A stretch of 64,000 nt of DNA from Clostridia bacterium (GCA_017475765.1 JAFVEY010000066.1:1-64000); one strand, 5' to 3'. Counted from the stretch's first letter, positions 8,073-16,352 are shown. Numbers and translations are program-made. The notes: generated by a model from the sequence alone, not told the origin.

Positions 8073-8108
8073 CAAAAAGCCTGTGTATAGATGGCGCTAC
8101 ACACAGGC
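8073..8108 (-). terminator. Riboswitch-controlled terminator before mntP
   Basis: On the minus strand GCCTGTGTGTAG pairs with CTATACACAGGC and is followed by TTTTTGC. It lies between the Mn aptamer and the mntP RBS, so it is the probable expression platform: Mn binding should prevent it from forming. Confidence 0.85.
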
Positions 8109-8145
8109 ATAAATACAAAAATATATACAGCAATCCCATGTATAG

Positions 8146-8247
8146 CAAAAGTTACACATGAGTCTTGCAATTTAAAGCAAGCCAGGTGTTACCCGATATG
8201 TTGACTTGCTGCGCAGCAATGCGTTTACTACTCCCTCACAAGCAAGA
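8146..8247 (-). ncRNA. yybP-ykoY manganese riboswitch
   Basis: The minus-strand leader contains the conserved blocks GAGGGAGTAG, then AGTCAACATAT and ACACCTGGC, closing with GCAAGACTCA. These match the yybP-ykoY Mn2+ riboswitch consensus (GGGGAGUAG, GUCAACAUA, CCUGGC, GCAAGACC). A sigma-A promoter lies immediately upstream and a terminator just downstream. It should switch on mntP when Mn2+ is high. Boundaries are approximate. Confidence 0.85.
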
Positions 8248-8275
8248 TTATATCATATCATTTTTTCAAAGTCAA
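8247..8275 (-). promoter_or_regulatory. Promoter of the riboswitch-mntP transcript
   Basis: On the minus strand TTGACT (8275-8270), 17 bases, TATAAT (8252-8247). Transcription would begin near 8240, at the 5' end of the aptamer. Confidence 0.8.
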
Positions 8276-8393
8276 TCGGTATTTTATCATTTCTGTCTGA
8301 TACAAAATTGTGCTTTTATAATGTTGTATTTTGTAAAACAATGTGATATACTTTAAGATATCAATAATTGATTGCCGTTCAGGAGGTATGATC

Positions 8394-8501
8394 ATGCCCG
8401 GAAATTCAATGAACTGCCGGAGCAATTGTGAAAAGCTGTGTTTACGGAGAGTTTTCGATGGCGCTGCGGCGGATCAAAAGCAGACAGACGGCAGCAGCTG
8501 A
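8394..8501 (+). CDS. Possible small Cys-containing peptide
   Basis: A 35-codon frame starts at ATG 8394 (an in-frame ATG also at 8388) behind a consensus AGGAGG. The N-terminal half has three cysteines (MNCRSNCEKLC); the rest is Ala/Gln-rich. I do not recognise it. The strong ribosome binding site is the main support; the composition is not diagnostic and it may be a leader peptide for the DUF4250 gene 39 bases downstream. Confidence 0.35.
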   Translation: MPGNSMNCRSNCEKLCLRRVFDGAAADQKQTDGSS

Positions 8502-8540
8502 TCTCAGGAAAAAAGTAATCAGATGTAAGGAGGAAGAAAA

Positions 8541-8717
8541 ATGTCTGTACCAAACGACCCTGTGATTCTGTTATCATATATCAATACTAAGCTGAGAGAT
8601 GAATTTCCGTCTCTTGAGGAGCTTTGCAAGGTATATTCATTGCAGCAGGAGGAGATCAAGTCCCGGCTTTCAGCTGTCGGATATGAATATGACCCTGCGC
8701 TGAACAAATTTGTATGA
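8541..8717 (+). CDS. DUF4250 domain protein
   Basis: A 58-residue protein. The sequence PNDPVILLSYINTKLRDEF, the central SLEELCKVYSL and the ending GYEYDPALNKFV are the hallmark of DUF4250, a very small protein family common in Clostridia and of unknown function. The start has AAGGAGG eight bases upstream. It is followed by a small membrane protein gene whose start lies 11 bases beyond its stop, so they are probably co-transcribed. Confidence 0.88.
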   Translation: MSVPNDPVILLSYINTKLRDEFPSLEELCKVYSLQQEEIKSRLSAVGYEYDPALNKFV

Positions 8718-8727
8718 GGAGATAGAG

Positions 8728-9267
8728 ATGAACGCTGAATTTAAAAATCACTTCAAGATCATACGCAATCCCGGTCATTATTGGGCGGTGACTTCCGTAC
8801 TTGGCGGGATAGCGCTGATCCTTCTGTTTGTTTTTCTGTTTTGCTTTGCCAAAGGAAATCAGGAGCATGACTGGAAAAGTATGTTTATGATCGGAAGTAT
8901 GGTTGTTGCATTTCTAGCAGGGGCTGTGTTCGCTCTTGTACAGGGAATCGAAGCTCAGAAGCGTACCGATATTATTCACGGAGGAATGGCAACCTATGGT
9001 AAGGTGATGCGCCTTTGGGATAAAAAGGCAAAAATAGAAACGAGTAATGGTGGGGAAGCCAATTATAAATTCTATGTGCTTTTCAGCTATACGGGAACAG
9101 ACGGATTTCCGCATACCTGCCGTGAAACGCTTTCGATGGCGCATTATTATGCGATTGAAAAAATGGGTCAGAATCTGCCGATATATGTTCTCGGACCGAG
9201 GGCAGTTGTGGCGCTCAACGAGGTCAACCGATTTATCGAAATGAACAGCAGGACGAACATATTCTGA
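8728..9267 (+). CDS. Two-TM membrane protein (unknown)
   Basis: A 179-residue protein with two hydrophobic segments (about residues 18-42 and 54-75) followed by a cytosolic or external beta-rich domain of about 100 residues ending in LPIYVLGPRAVVALNEVNRF. It resembles proteins of the DUF3592 type in general layout. It is a divergent paralogue of the next gene: both end with a LPIYVLG.RAVV / IPVIILGDRAVLD motif. The start at 8728 follows GAGGAGATAGAG. No function is known. Confidence 0.75.
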   Translation: MNAEFKNHFKIIRNPGHYWAVTSVLGGIALILLFVFLFCFAKGNQEHDWKSMFMIGSMVVAFLAGAVFALVQGIEAQKRTDIIHGGMATYGKVMRLWDKKAKIETSNGGEANYKFYVLFSYTGTDGFPHTCRETLSMAHYYAIEKMGQNLPIYVLGPRAVVALNEVNRFIEMNSRTNIF

Positions 9268-9287
9268 GATATAATGGGGTGAACGGA

Positions 9288-9797
9288 TTGAAGGCGGATT
9301 ATACATATACGGAAAAATCAAGCCTTGCATTTTATATCATAGGAGCAGTCATTTCGGGACTGGTGGCTTTAGCCTTGCTTGTCGGAGAGATAGTGATCAT
9401 TACGGATGAGTACGGCAGGGGAGAGTATGTTGTTTCGGCGGTGGTAATGGGGCTTTTTCTTTTTGCTGTGGTGCTTGCTCTTATCGTTTTCATTAGATTT
9501 GCTGTTGTCAGAAACAATATGATACATATCGAAACGATGGGCAGACGTGCTCTTGGCAGAGTGGAGGAACGGAAGATTGATATGTCAACGAATCAGGAGA
9601 CAGGTCAGGCAACATTTTCACCGTATATATGGTATTCCTATGTGGGCGACAGCGGCATAAGAAAGGTCTGCAAGGAACGTGTGGAGCTTGCACAGTACAA
9701 TATGATCGACGCTGTATGCAAGTCCGGCAATTTGAACATTCCTGTTATTATTCTCGGCGACCGTGCCGTTCTTGACATCAAAAGTATTACCGGATAA
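9288..9797 (+). CDS. Two-TM membrane protein, paralogue of the preceding gene
   Basis: A 169-residue protein with two hydrophobic stretches (about residues 14-35 and 48-70) and a C-terminal domain of about 95 residues ending IPVIILGDRAVLDIKSITG, matching the plan of its upstream neighbour. The TTG at 9288 is preferred because GGGGTG lies six bases before it; a GTG at 9279 overlaps that site. The same GGGGTG-then-TTG arrangement recurs elsewhere in the window. Function unknown; a tandem duplication with the preceding gene is likely. Confidence 0.7.
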   Translation: MKADYTYTEKSSLAFYIIGAVISGLVALALLVGEIVIITDEYGRGEYVVSAVVMGLFLFAVVLALIVFIRFAVVRNNMIHIETMGRRALGRVEERKIDMSTNQETGQATFSPYIWYSYVGDSGIRKVCKERVELAQYNMIDAVCKSGNLNIPVIILGDRAVLDIKSITG

Positions 9798-9798
9798 T

Positions 9799-9841
9799 AA
9801 ATGACCCTGCTCAATCATTCGGCATTGAGCAGGGTCATTTG
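9799..9841. terminator. Bidirectional intrinsic terminator
   Basis: AAATGACCCTGCTCAAT and ATTGAGCAGGGTCATTT form a 17-bp perfect stem. It separates the plus-strand small membrane protein genes from the minus-strand WYL regulator. Confidence 0.88.
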
Positions 9842-9873
9842 ATATTATCTGAAAAACGGATCTTTCCGCCGGA

Positions 9874-11076
9874 TTAATGGCTGTATATGGAAAGACATCT
9901 GTTTTTGTATTCTTCGGCAACCTCCGAAGGAGCAACGATTTTCATTTCATCCGAGAACTGAAACAGCCAGCCCCAGAACGGAGGACTGATCTGAATATCT
10001 TCTGTGATCAGACAGGTTTCGTTATCCTTTCGTGTTATCTTGATGTTGGGACCGAAGGTATCGAACACGGTTCCTATCAGCTTATCGGAAAATTCAAGTG
10101 TTACGGTTTTTCTTTCTCCGCTGTACATTCTGAATATCTGGTTTGTCAGAGTCGGAAGTGTCTTTTTGAATTCCTTTGCTTCCTCTGATATTCCCTTGCT
10201 TCTTGTTTTTTCTGTCACATTGGTAATGCGGTCAAGACGGTAGGTTTTGATGTGGCTGTCTGTTTCCTTATCATAGCATATAAGATAGTAATGATTATCG
10301 TTTTGTATAAGGGTGAGCGGCTCAACAATATATTCTTTTCCGCCGTGACGATATACCTTTTCTCTGTTTTCGTCAAGATCGAAATATTTGAAAGAAATTT
10401 TTATCTGTGAGTCAATTGCCCTGAGAAGCGTGTCGATTTCATAAATGGTGATACCCTCATCGCTGTGCTTGTGATAGATAGGATTGTTTTTTTCGTCTGC
10501 AAGAACCCTTCTGTCAACGCTGTCCGACATTTTGATGATCGTATCAATGATATGGCTTGACATATTATCTTTCATAAAGGTCAGCGAGTTGATGGAGTCG
10601 ATGAGTATCTTTGCCGCAACCGTATCAAGGGCATAGGTATTGTCATCATCTGCATACTGTCTCAGTTTTGAGCGGTATTTGACGGGCGCTGCCTCGATCA
10701 GCTTTTGTTTGAGCTGCTCGGTGGTTTCTTTGGTAATATCATCTGTCAGATGAAGCGAATTGACGGCATTGATAAGGTTTTTCAGTTCATCATAGCTGAA
10801 GAATTTTTCAATGTTTTCTTTATCAGCGGAATAGTAGGCGTGACCCCGGTAGGTATGAAAATATTGAATGGTGAAATCATAATCGGGATTTTTTTCGATA
10901 TATTTGGTAAGGGTTTCGATATCATCCGAAAGAGTTCTTCTGTCACAGGGGATTCCCTCATTGTGAAGCATAAAGCAAAGCTGGTTTGTCGTAAGGGCGG
11001 CTTCCTGCCCTCTGGCGGCTCGGATATAATCCAATATCTTGATGATCTTGATTTTCTGATGTTTCTGACGGGGCAT
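9874..11076 (-). CDS. WYL-domain transcriptional regulator
   Basis: A 400-residue protein: N-terminal winged helix (about residues 8-65, including NEGIPCDRRTLSDDIETL), a middle region, a WYL domain around residues 210-290 (KISFKYFDL, EYIVEPLTLIQNDNHYYLICYD, YRLDRIT) and a WCX-like C-terminus ending in YSH. WYL domains bind ligands or nucleic acid and control many stress and defence genes. The start has GGAGG upstream. It is divergently arranged to the XRE/ImmA pair across 278 bases containing repeated motifs, which may be shared control. Confidence 0.9.
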   Translation of the reverse strand: MPRQKHQKIKIIKILDYIRAARGQEAALTTNQLCFMLHNEGIPCDRRTLSDDIETLTKYIEKNPDYDFTIQYFHTYRGHAYYSADKENIEKFFSYDELKNLINAVNSLHLTDDITKETTEQLKQKLIEAAPVKYRSKLRQYADDDNTYALDTVAAKILIDSINSLTFMKDNMSSHIIDTIIKMSDSVDRRVLADEKNNPIYHKHSDEGITIYEIDTLLRAIDSQIKISFKYFDLDENREKVYRHGGKEYIVEPLTLIQNDNHYYLICYDKETDSHIKTYRLDRITNVTEKTRSKGISEEAKEFKKTLPTLTNQIFRMYSGERKTVTLEFSDKLIGTVFDTFGPNIKITRKDNETCLITEDIQISPPFWGWLFQFSDEMKIVAPSEVAEEYKNRCLSIYSH

Positions 11077-11134
11077 TTTTGTTCCTCCTTTAAAAAATCA
11101 ATTCCAAAGAATTAATTCTGTTGTCAATAACGGG

Positions 11135-11171
11135 CTGAGAATATTATAACTCAGAATATTTCAGATGTCAA
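11135..11171 (-). promoter_or_regulatory. WYL gene promoter with a repeated motif
   Basis: On the minus strand TTGACA (11171-11166), 17 bases, TATAAT (11148-11143). On the plus strand CTGAGAATATT and CTCAGAATATT form a direct repeat with a 15-base period overlapping the -10 and spacer: a candidate operator. Confidence 0.7.
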
Positions 11172-11227
11172 AATATTACTGTGCAATAGATTGTACTTTC
11201 TGAACGGCGGAGTTTTTTGTTTTTGGA

Positions 11228-11256
11228 TTGACATTAAGTGCAGTTTGTTGTATGAT
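11228..11256 (+). promoter_or_regulatory. Promoter of the XRE/ImmA pair with direct repeats
   Basis: TTGACA (11228-11233), 17 bases, TATGAT (11251-11256). TAAGTGCAGT occurs inside the spacer and again just after the -10 box. Confidence 0.65.
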
Positions 11257-11303
11257 AAGTGCAGTATAAATTCTCATATTTGACATTATATCTTATCACA
11301 ATT

Positions 11304-11340
11304 CACTTGTCAAGTGTTTTAGTGAAGTAAAATATCACTA
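11304..11340 (+). promoter_or_regulatory. Palindromes before the XRE regulator
   Basis: CACTTGTCAAGTG (11304-11316) is a perfect palindrome, and TAGTG...CACTA (11320-11340) an inverted repeat, both between the promoter and the ATG. They are candidate auto-operators. Confidence 0.4.
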
Positions 11341-11354
11341 TCGGAGGCGCAGAT

Positions 11355-11786
11355 ATGAAATTCGCAGAAAAACTGGCAAAGCTCAGAGCTGAAAAATCAC
11401 TTAAGCAAAGTGAGGTGGCAGAGGCTGTCGGAATCAGCCGGAGAAATTATATCAGCTATGAAACAGAGGGAAGATATCCAAGAAACAGAGAGATATATTA
11501 TAAACTTGCCGGTGTTTTTGGCTGTGATGTCAATTATCTTCTGACAGAAGATGAGGAGTTTATCGCAAGAGCCGGAGAAGAATACGGCGAAGGAGGATAT
11601 AAGGATGCCGAAAAGCTCGTTTCGCAGCTGATAGGACTTTTTGCGGGCGGAGAGCTTTCCGAAGAGGACAGGGACGCCGTTATGAGGGCGCTGACCGAAG
11701 CCTATTTTGAATGTAAGGCGGAAAATAAAAAATATGCTCCCAAAAAATCCCGTAAAAGTAAAAACGAAGAAGGCGACGGCGGATGA
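11355..11786 (+). CDS. XRE-family helix-turn-helix regulator
   Basis: A 143-residue protein. Residues 1-65 form an HTH_3/XRE domain (FAEKLAKLRAEKSLKQSEVAEAVGISRRNYISYETEGRYP); the rest is acidic and ends in a Lys/Arg/Glu-rich tail. The start has GGAGGC upstream. It overlaps the ImmA/IrrE-like protease by an ATGA junction. In phages and mobile elements such pairs work as a repressor and the protease that removes it upon stress; here no integrase or excision genes are adjacent. Confidence 0.92.
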   Translation: MKFAEKLAKLRAEKSLKQSEVAEAVGISRRNYISYETEGRYPRNREIYYKLAGVFGCDVNYLLTEDEEFIARAGEEYGEGGYKDAEKLVSQLIGLFAGGELSEEDRDAVMRALTEAYFECKAENKKYAPKKSRKSKNEEGDGG

Positions 11787-12313
11787 ATATGAATTCTTTG
11801 GAGATATATCATCAGGCGGATTCTCTGGTAAAGCGCTGCAAAAGCCGTAATGCCCGTGAGATTGCCGAAATACTCGGAATAAAGATCATATATCGTCCGG
11901 ATTTTAAAAACCTTCTGGGAATGTATACCTTTCAATGGAAGCACAGGATGATATTTCTGAGCGACAGACTCGATGAGGTGCTTGAACAGATGGTAATTGC
12001 GCATGAGATCGGACACGACAGACGGCACAGAGATCTTGCGGCACAGTCGGGACTGCGTGAATTCAGCCTTTTCAAAATGAACAACAGCCGTATTGAATAC
12101 GAAGCTAATGCCTTTGCAGCACATCTTTTGCTGGATAATGATGAGGTTCTGCAATTTGCACATCAGGGCTATGACGTTATTCAGACGGCAGCTGTGATGA
12201 ATTCCGATGTAAATCTTATGCTGATAAAGCTGCAGGAAATGATGAAGCTGGGATATGATCTGAATGTTCCGTTTGAGCCTGACAGCAGATTCTTTGCGAA
12301 AATACAGCAATGA
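11783..12313 (+). CDS. ImmA/IrrE family metallopeptidase
   Basis: A 176-residue protein with the zinc motif AHEIGHDRRH (about residues 74-83) and a downstream EYEANAFAAHLLL that supplies the third ligand, matching the ImmA/IrrE (DUF955) family. Members cleave or inactivate an XRE-type repressor encoded next to them. It overlaps the upstream XRE gene by 4 bases, so the two are almost certainly translationally coupled. A terminator follows about 40 bases after the stop. Confidence 0.92.
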   Translation: MNMNSLEIYHQADSLVKRCKSRNAREIAEILGIKIIYRPDFKNLLGMYTFQWKHRMIFLSDRLDEVLEQMVIAHEIGHDRRHRDLAAQSGLREFSLFKMNNSRIEYEANAFAAHLLLDNDEVLQFAHQGYDVIQTAAVMNSDVNLMLIKLQEMMKLGYDLNVPFEPDSRFFAKIQQ

Positions 12314-12355
12314 GTTTTTGACAGAATTTGATATAAAAATAATTTTATATGAATT

Positions 12356-12415
12356 TACACCTTCAGAGGTTCATTTTCTAAGAAAATCGGGCTGCTTTTG
12401 AAGGTGTATTTTTTT
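12356..12415 (+). terminator. Intrinsic terminator after the XRE/ImmA pair
   Basis: ACACCTTCA and TTGAAGGTGT pair around a long loop that itself holds TTTTCT/AGAAAA; seven T follow. It also lies in the leader of the holin-like gene. Confidence 0.7.
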
Positions 12416-12447
12416 GCCTTAATTTTGAATGAAGGGAGGGATCAGAT

Positions 12448-12918
12448 ATGGAAAAAAGAGCGTTACAGGCTGTATTCAGCGCTGCGGTTTCCGCTTTTTC
12501 GGTTTATTTCAATCAGATGGCGGTGCCTTTGGCTGTATTGGTGATTATGATGATCATTGATTATGTGAGCGGTATGACAGCGGCATACATAAACTCGGAG
12601 CTGTCGAGCAGAAAAGGCATGGTCGGAATTGTTAAAAAGATCAGCTATCTGTTTGCCGTTGCGGCAGGAATGGGCATTGACTGGCTGTTATGTACGGGTC
12701 TGGCACAGGTAGGAATTGTGATGAATTATTCAATAATGTTCGGCAATCTTGTGACTGTGTGGCTGGTGATCAACGAGCTGATCAGCATACTTGAAAATCT
12801 TTCCAAAGCAGAAGTTCCGCTGCCGGATTTTCTGGTCAGATTTGTCCGCAGGCTTAAAATGACGGTGGACAAAAAATTGGATGACGACAATGCCGGTCAT
12901 GATGAAAAAAGTGCCTGA
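12448..12918 (+). CDS. Phage holin family protein (TcdE/Cph1 type)
   Basis: A 156-residue protein with three to four hydrophobic segments. The pattern LVIMMIIDYVSGMTAAYIN...LSSRKGMVGIVKKISYLFAVAAGMGIDWLL followed by LVTVWLVINELISILENLSKAEVPLPDFL is the TcdE/Cph1 holin family signature. The C-terminus is charged. Holins permeabilise the membrane for murein hydrolases or toxin release. No endolysin or structural phage gene is next to it, so it is either a relic or a chromosomally adopted holin. RBS GGAGGG is ten bases upstream. Confidence 0.87.
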   Translation: MEKRALQAVFSAAVSAFSVYFNQMAVPLAVLVIMMIIDYVSGMTAAYINSELSSRKGMVGIVKKISYLFAVAAGMGIDWLLCTGLAQVGIVMNYSIMFGNLVTVWLVINELISILENLSKAEVPLPDFLVRFVRRLKMTVDKKLDDDNAGHDEKSA

Positions 12919-12938
12919 CAGCCATTTGATATGCTGCT

Positions 12939-13844
12939 TCAAAGATGTTTGTCTAACGGAAATCGGACTTCGATCGTAAATAGATCTTCCCGGACAGCGG
13001 CGGATATGGTGCCGTTCATTCGTTCAGTCAGTCCTTTGGCAATAGAAAGTCCTAATCCGGAGGAAGTGTTGGTTCTTGCGGGATCTGCTTTATAGAATTG
13101 GCTGAATATTTTTGCTGTATCAATCTTCTCGGAATGGCGCACACCGTTGGAGCAGCAGAAAACAGCCTCCGATCCGGTGCCAGTAAGCGCAAGGGAAATA
13201 TCGCCGCAGCCATGCAGCAGAGCGTTTTTGATGATGTTTTGAATGATTCTGTGAAGAGCTTCTTCGTTGCCCGTTATCGGAAGCGGATCATCAGAAAATA
13301 AGATCTTCGGCTCAATTCCTTTGTTCTGGAATTCGTCATAAAAAGAAAACAGGGTCTCCCGCACACATTTTCCGAAATCCAGCGATTCCGTCTGCAAGGT
13401 GTAGGCTTCATTCTGCAGTTTGGTATAAGTGAATAATTCTTCAAGCATTTCTTTCAGAACGGCAACTCTGCTTTGGATCACATTGAAATAATGAGCCTGT
13501 TCTTCTGCCGATGTACTTTGATGCAGAAGCTGTATATAGCCGTCAATGGAGGTGAGGGGGGTTCGGATGTCGTGCGATAAATTGGTGATGGTTTCTTTCA
13601 GGTCGGTTTCGTTTTTCTGTGCGGTGTTTTCGATTTCGTGTGAGTGATCAATGATTTGATTGATATCATCTGTCAGCTCGTTAAGCTCGGAAAACGGCAG
13701 AGAAGAGGTCAGCCGAAGATTGGTTTTATGTTTCTTGATAAACCGCAGTTGGCGGCAGGTCTTTCTGACCTGTCGCCTGTAAGAATGAAACAGCAGTATT
13801 GATATAACCAAGGCGATCGTTGCAGCAGCAGCCCATAACAGCAT
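12939..13844 (-). CDS. Sensor histidine kinase
   Basis: A 301-residue membrane kinase with a single N-terminal transmembrane segment (about residues 2-20) and no periplasmic sensor domain. The H-box NLSHDIRTPLTSIDGY places the phospho-His at about residue 91; the N-box is HRIIQNIIKNALLHG and the G-box SSGLGLSIAKGL. It is the last gene of a unit with a response regulator, ATPase and permease. The lack of an extracellular sensor suggests it reads the state of the adjacent ABC transporter, as in peptide-antibiotic detoxification modules. Confidence 0.92.
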   Translation of the reverse strand: MLLWAAAATIALVISILLFHSYRRQVRKTCRQLRFIKKHKTNLRLTSSLPFSELNELTDDINQIIDHSHEIENTAQKNETDLKETITNLSHDIRTPLTSIDGYIQLLHQSTSAEEQAHYFNVIQSRVAVLKEMLEELFTYTKLQNEAYTLQTESLDFGKCVRETLFSFYDEFQNKGIEPKILFSDDPLPITGNEEALHRIIQNIIKNALLHGCGDISLALTGTGSEAVFCCSNGVRHSEKIDTAKIFSQFYKADPARTNTSSGLGLSIAKGLTERMNGTISAAVREDLFTIEVRFPLDKHL

Positions 13845-13857
13845 AGTGATTACCCCT

Positions 13858-14691
13858 TTAATTGATATCCTTTTTCTGAACTGTCAATGTGTAGAGAGCG
13901 GATGAAGCCAAAATGAAGATCACACCGACCAATACGGCCTTTGTGACAAGCTCATTTGACATATTCGCAGTAATTGTTGAGATATTGCCGGTGGTCGTAT
14001 ATTCTGCTATGCTAAATTTATCACCCGGTATCAGATAGTCAAAACAGGAATAAAGCAGATCGCTGACTCCTCCGGAAAAAAGAATTCCGAGTGTGATACC
14101 CAAAGCGCTGCTGCGGGTAAGGGCAGTCAAAAAGACAAACACACACGCATAAGCAAAATGCAGAAGATAATTCAATCCGCTTGTCCGCAGAAGTTCGGCG
14201 GCAGAACCAAGCACCAATCTGTCCTTGAATAATATCACACTTGTCAAAAACATCGACAGCTCAAAAATGATCAGCATCACCAGCACCATAGCGGCAATGG
14301 TTATCAGTTTCGAGGCTGCCATCACACCTCTGATTGGAAATTGCCCCACAATATTTTTGATGAAGCCCTTTTTGTACTCGGCAGCAATAAAGAGAACTGT
14401 GAACACGGCAACAACTGCCAGAAGCAGTCTTGACTGCAGCTGAAGTGTCAATAATTCCGTAAAGTCAATTTTACTTTCATTTGTCCAGCTTAAACTGGAT
14501 TCAAAAAAAACACCATCGTGAGTAATCTGTTCTCCTGCTGCGGCAGTTTCCAGTTCCTGTGTGTGAATATCCACGGATAAACTTGTCATAAACATACAAA
14601 AAACAGCTAATGTCGCTGTCACAATGACCATAATAAGCGTTGTCCGGGAACGGATCAGCCGGTACATATCCATTTTCAATAAATTAAACAT
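13858..14691 (-). CDS. ABC-2 type transporter permease
   Basis: A 277-residue membrane protein with about six hydrophobic segments, the first at residues 16-40 followed by an extracellular loop of about 60 residues. The start overlaps the ATPase gene by 8 bases, so the two form one transporter. The topology fits ABC-2 permeases of bacitracin/lantibiotic immunity type (BcrB, LanE/LanG-like). The substrate is unknown; the adjacent two-component system suggests defence against a membrane-active peptide. Confidence 0.85.
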   Translation of the reverse strand: MFNLLKMDMYRLIRSRTTLIMVIVTATLAVFCMFMTSLSVDIHTQELETAAAGEQITHDGVFFESSLSWTNESKIDFTELLTLQLQSRLLLAVVAVFTVLFIAAEYKKGFIKNIVGQFPIRGVMAASKLITIAAMVLVMLIIFELSMFLTSVILFKDRLVLGSAAELLRTSGLNYLLHFAYACVFVFLTALTRSSALGITLGILFSGGVSDLLYSCFDYLIPGDKFSIAEYTTTGNISTITANMSNELVTKAVLVGVIFILASSALYTLTVQKKDIN

Positions 14692-15598
14692 TTCCCTTAC
14701 CTCCCGTCAGGTTCAGATAATAATCCTCCAAAGCTTCATTCCGGACAGAAATACTCAGCGTCCGGATATCCTTTTTCGCAAGCTCCATGGTGATATTTCC
14801 GCTTTCGGTGAGACGTTCAAAAATATGGATCGTATCGGCATCCATTACCTTGTAATTCGTGATTCCCATCGCTTCAATAACGGTGCAGGCTTTCTGCGGA
14901 TGATCTGTTTTCAGTTCGATCCGTTCTTTGCATTTGGCGAGAAGCTCTGCTTGTGTCAGTTCCTGTATTAATGTTCCATTGTGAATGATACCGTAATTGG
15001 TCGCCACTTTGGATAGTTCCTCCAGAATATGGCTTGAAATCATAAAGGTGATGTTCTTTTCTTTGTTTAACCGGAAGATGATCTCACGCACTTCTGCAAT
15101 GCCCTGCGGATCCAGCCCGTTGATCGGCTCGTCCAGTATCAGCAGGTCGGGTTCCCCGACTAAAGCCAGAGCAATTCCCAGTCGCTGCTTCATGCCGAGT
15201 GAGAATTTTCCGACCTTCTTTTTGCCGACATCGCCAAGACCGGTGATATCAAGCAGCTCCCTGATAAACCCTTCCTTGCGGATGCCCAGGGCAAGACATT
15301 TTAGCTTCAGATTTTCGGCGGCCGACAGTTCGGGATAAACACCCGGCGCTTCGATCAGCGAGCCGATGCGGGACATGAATTCATATTTTGCTTTTCCCGT
15401 TTTGCCGAACAGGGTAAAATCACCGTCAGTCGGTCTGGCAAGTCCGCTGATCATTTTCATCAGAGTGGTTTTGCCTGCGCCGTTGCGTCCGATGAGTCCG
15501 TAAATATTGCCCTGACGGATGTGCAGGCTAACAGCATTCACGGCTTTATGCTTGCCGTATTGTTTTGTAATGGCATTGGTAGTCAGTATGTATTCCAT
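14684..15598 (-). CDS. ABC transporter ATP-binding protein (BcrA-like)
   Basis: A 304-residue ATPase: Walker A GRNGAGKTT (about residue 38), signature FSLGMKQRLGIA, Walker B LLILDEPINGLDP, H-loop ISSHIL. It has a C-terminal extension of about 85 residues as in bacitracin and lantibiotic self-protection ATPases. It drives the overlapping permease. It lies 79 bases downstream of the response regulator gene, which probably controls it. Confidence 0.92.
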   Translation of the reverse strand: MEYILTTNAITKQYGKHKAVNAVSLHIRQGNIYGLIGRNGAGKTTLMKMISGLARPTDGDFTLFGKTGKAKYEFMSRIGSLIEAPGVYPELSAAENLKLKCLALGIRKEGFIRELLDITGLGDVGKKKVGKFSLGMKQRLGIALALVGEPDLLILDEPINGLDPQGIAEVREIIFRLNKEKNITFMISSHILEELSKVATNYGIIHNGTLIQELTQAELLAKCKERIELKTDHPQKACTVIEAMGITNYKVMDADTIHIFERLTESGNITMELAKKDIRTLSISVRNEALEDYYLNLTGGKGNV

Positions 15599-15677
15599 AA
15601 TGCTTCCTCCTTTGTGCTTTATTATATTCTGTAATTGATAAAAAAGCGCAAAGTAAAGTTAAAGAAATGTTAAAGAA

Positions 15678-16352
15678 TTATCTTGCAAGACGAAAGCCGA
15701 TTCCCCATACCGTTTCAATATATTCGATATCGGTTACGGTCTTTAATTTCTTTCGGATATTGCTGATATGAACATTGATAGTTTTATCTTCTCCGATATA
15801 AATATCGTCCCAGGCATAGGTGTATATATCCTGTTTGGAATAGATGCGCTGCGGATTGGACAGCAGCAATTCCATGATTTTGAATTCCTGCTTTGTGAGT
15901 GCAATTTCATGGCTGTTTACCGAGGCGGAATAGGATTCCGCATGAAGGATCAGTTCCTTGTATGCAAGGATGTCTGTTTTCTGCTCTTCTTCGGAAAAAC
16001 GGCGTATCTGCACACCGACTCTTGCGATCAGCTCCTGCACCTCAAAAGGTTTGGTGATATAATCTTCTGCTCCGGAGGTTAAAAGCGTCACCTTACTATC
16101 AAGACTGTCCTTTGCTGAAATGATTATCACAGGAATATTCTGATTTTGTTTGATGAGGGGCAGCAGGGATTCACCGTTTTTGCCGGGGAGCATCAGATCC
16201 AGAATAACCAAAGAAAATTGGTATTTTTCAATATACAGCAGTCCTTCTGTTCCGGAAAATGCCTGCTGACAGTCATATCCTGCCTTGGTTAATGCTTCGG
16301 CGATCAGGTTGTTGATGTCTGTATCATCTTCTATGATCAAAATATTTTTCAT
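15678..16352 (-). CDS. OmpR/PhoB-family response regulator
   Basis: A 224-residue regulator. The receiver domain has acidic residues EDD at 8-10, the phospho-acceptor Asp at about 52 (VILDLMLPGKNG) and Lys in ITKPFEV. The C-terminal winged helix (LTKQEFKIMELLLSNPQRIYSKQDIYTYAW ... VHISNIRKKL ... VWGIGFRLA) binds DNA. First gene of the minus-strand unit regulator-ATPase-permease-kinase. Confidence 0.95.
   Translation of the reverse strand: MKNILIIEDDTDINNLIAEALTKAGYDCQQAFSGTEGLLYIEKYQFSLVILDLMLPGKNGESLLPLIKQNQNIPVIIISAKDSLDSKVTLLTSGAEDYITKPFEVQELIARVGVQIRRFSEEEQKTDILAYKELILHAESYSASVNSHEIALTKQEFKIMELLLSNPQRIYSKQDIYTYAWDDIYIGEDKTINVHISNIRKKLKTVTDIEYIETVWGIGFRLAR

Noticed and set aside
11355..12918. 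Complete prophage or integrative element around XRE/ImmA and the holin
   Set aside because: No integrase, structural, lysin or attachment sequences are visible; the flanking genes are ordinary chromosomal functions.
12939..16352. Lantibiotic biosynthesis locus
   Set aside because: Only regulator, kinase and a two-part ABC exporter are present; no LanM/LanB/LanC or precursor peptide was seen, so it is treated as a self-protection or detoxification module.
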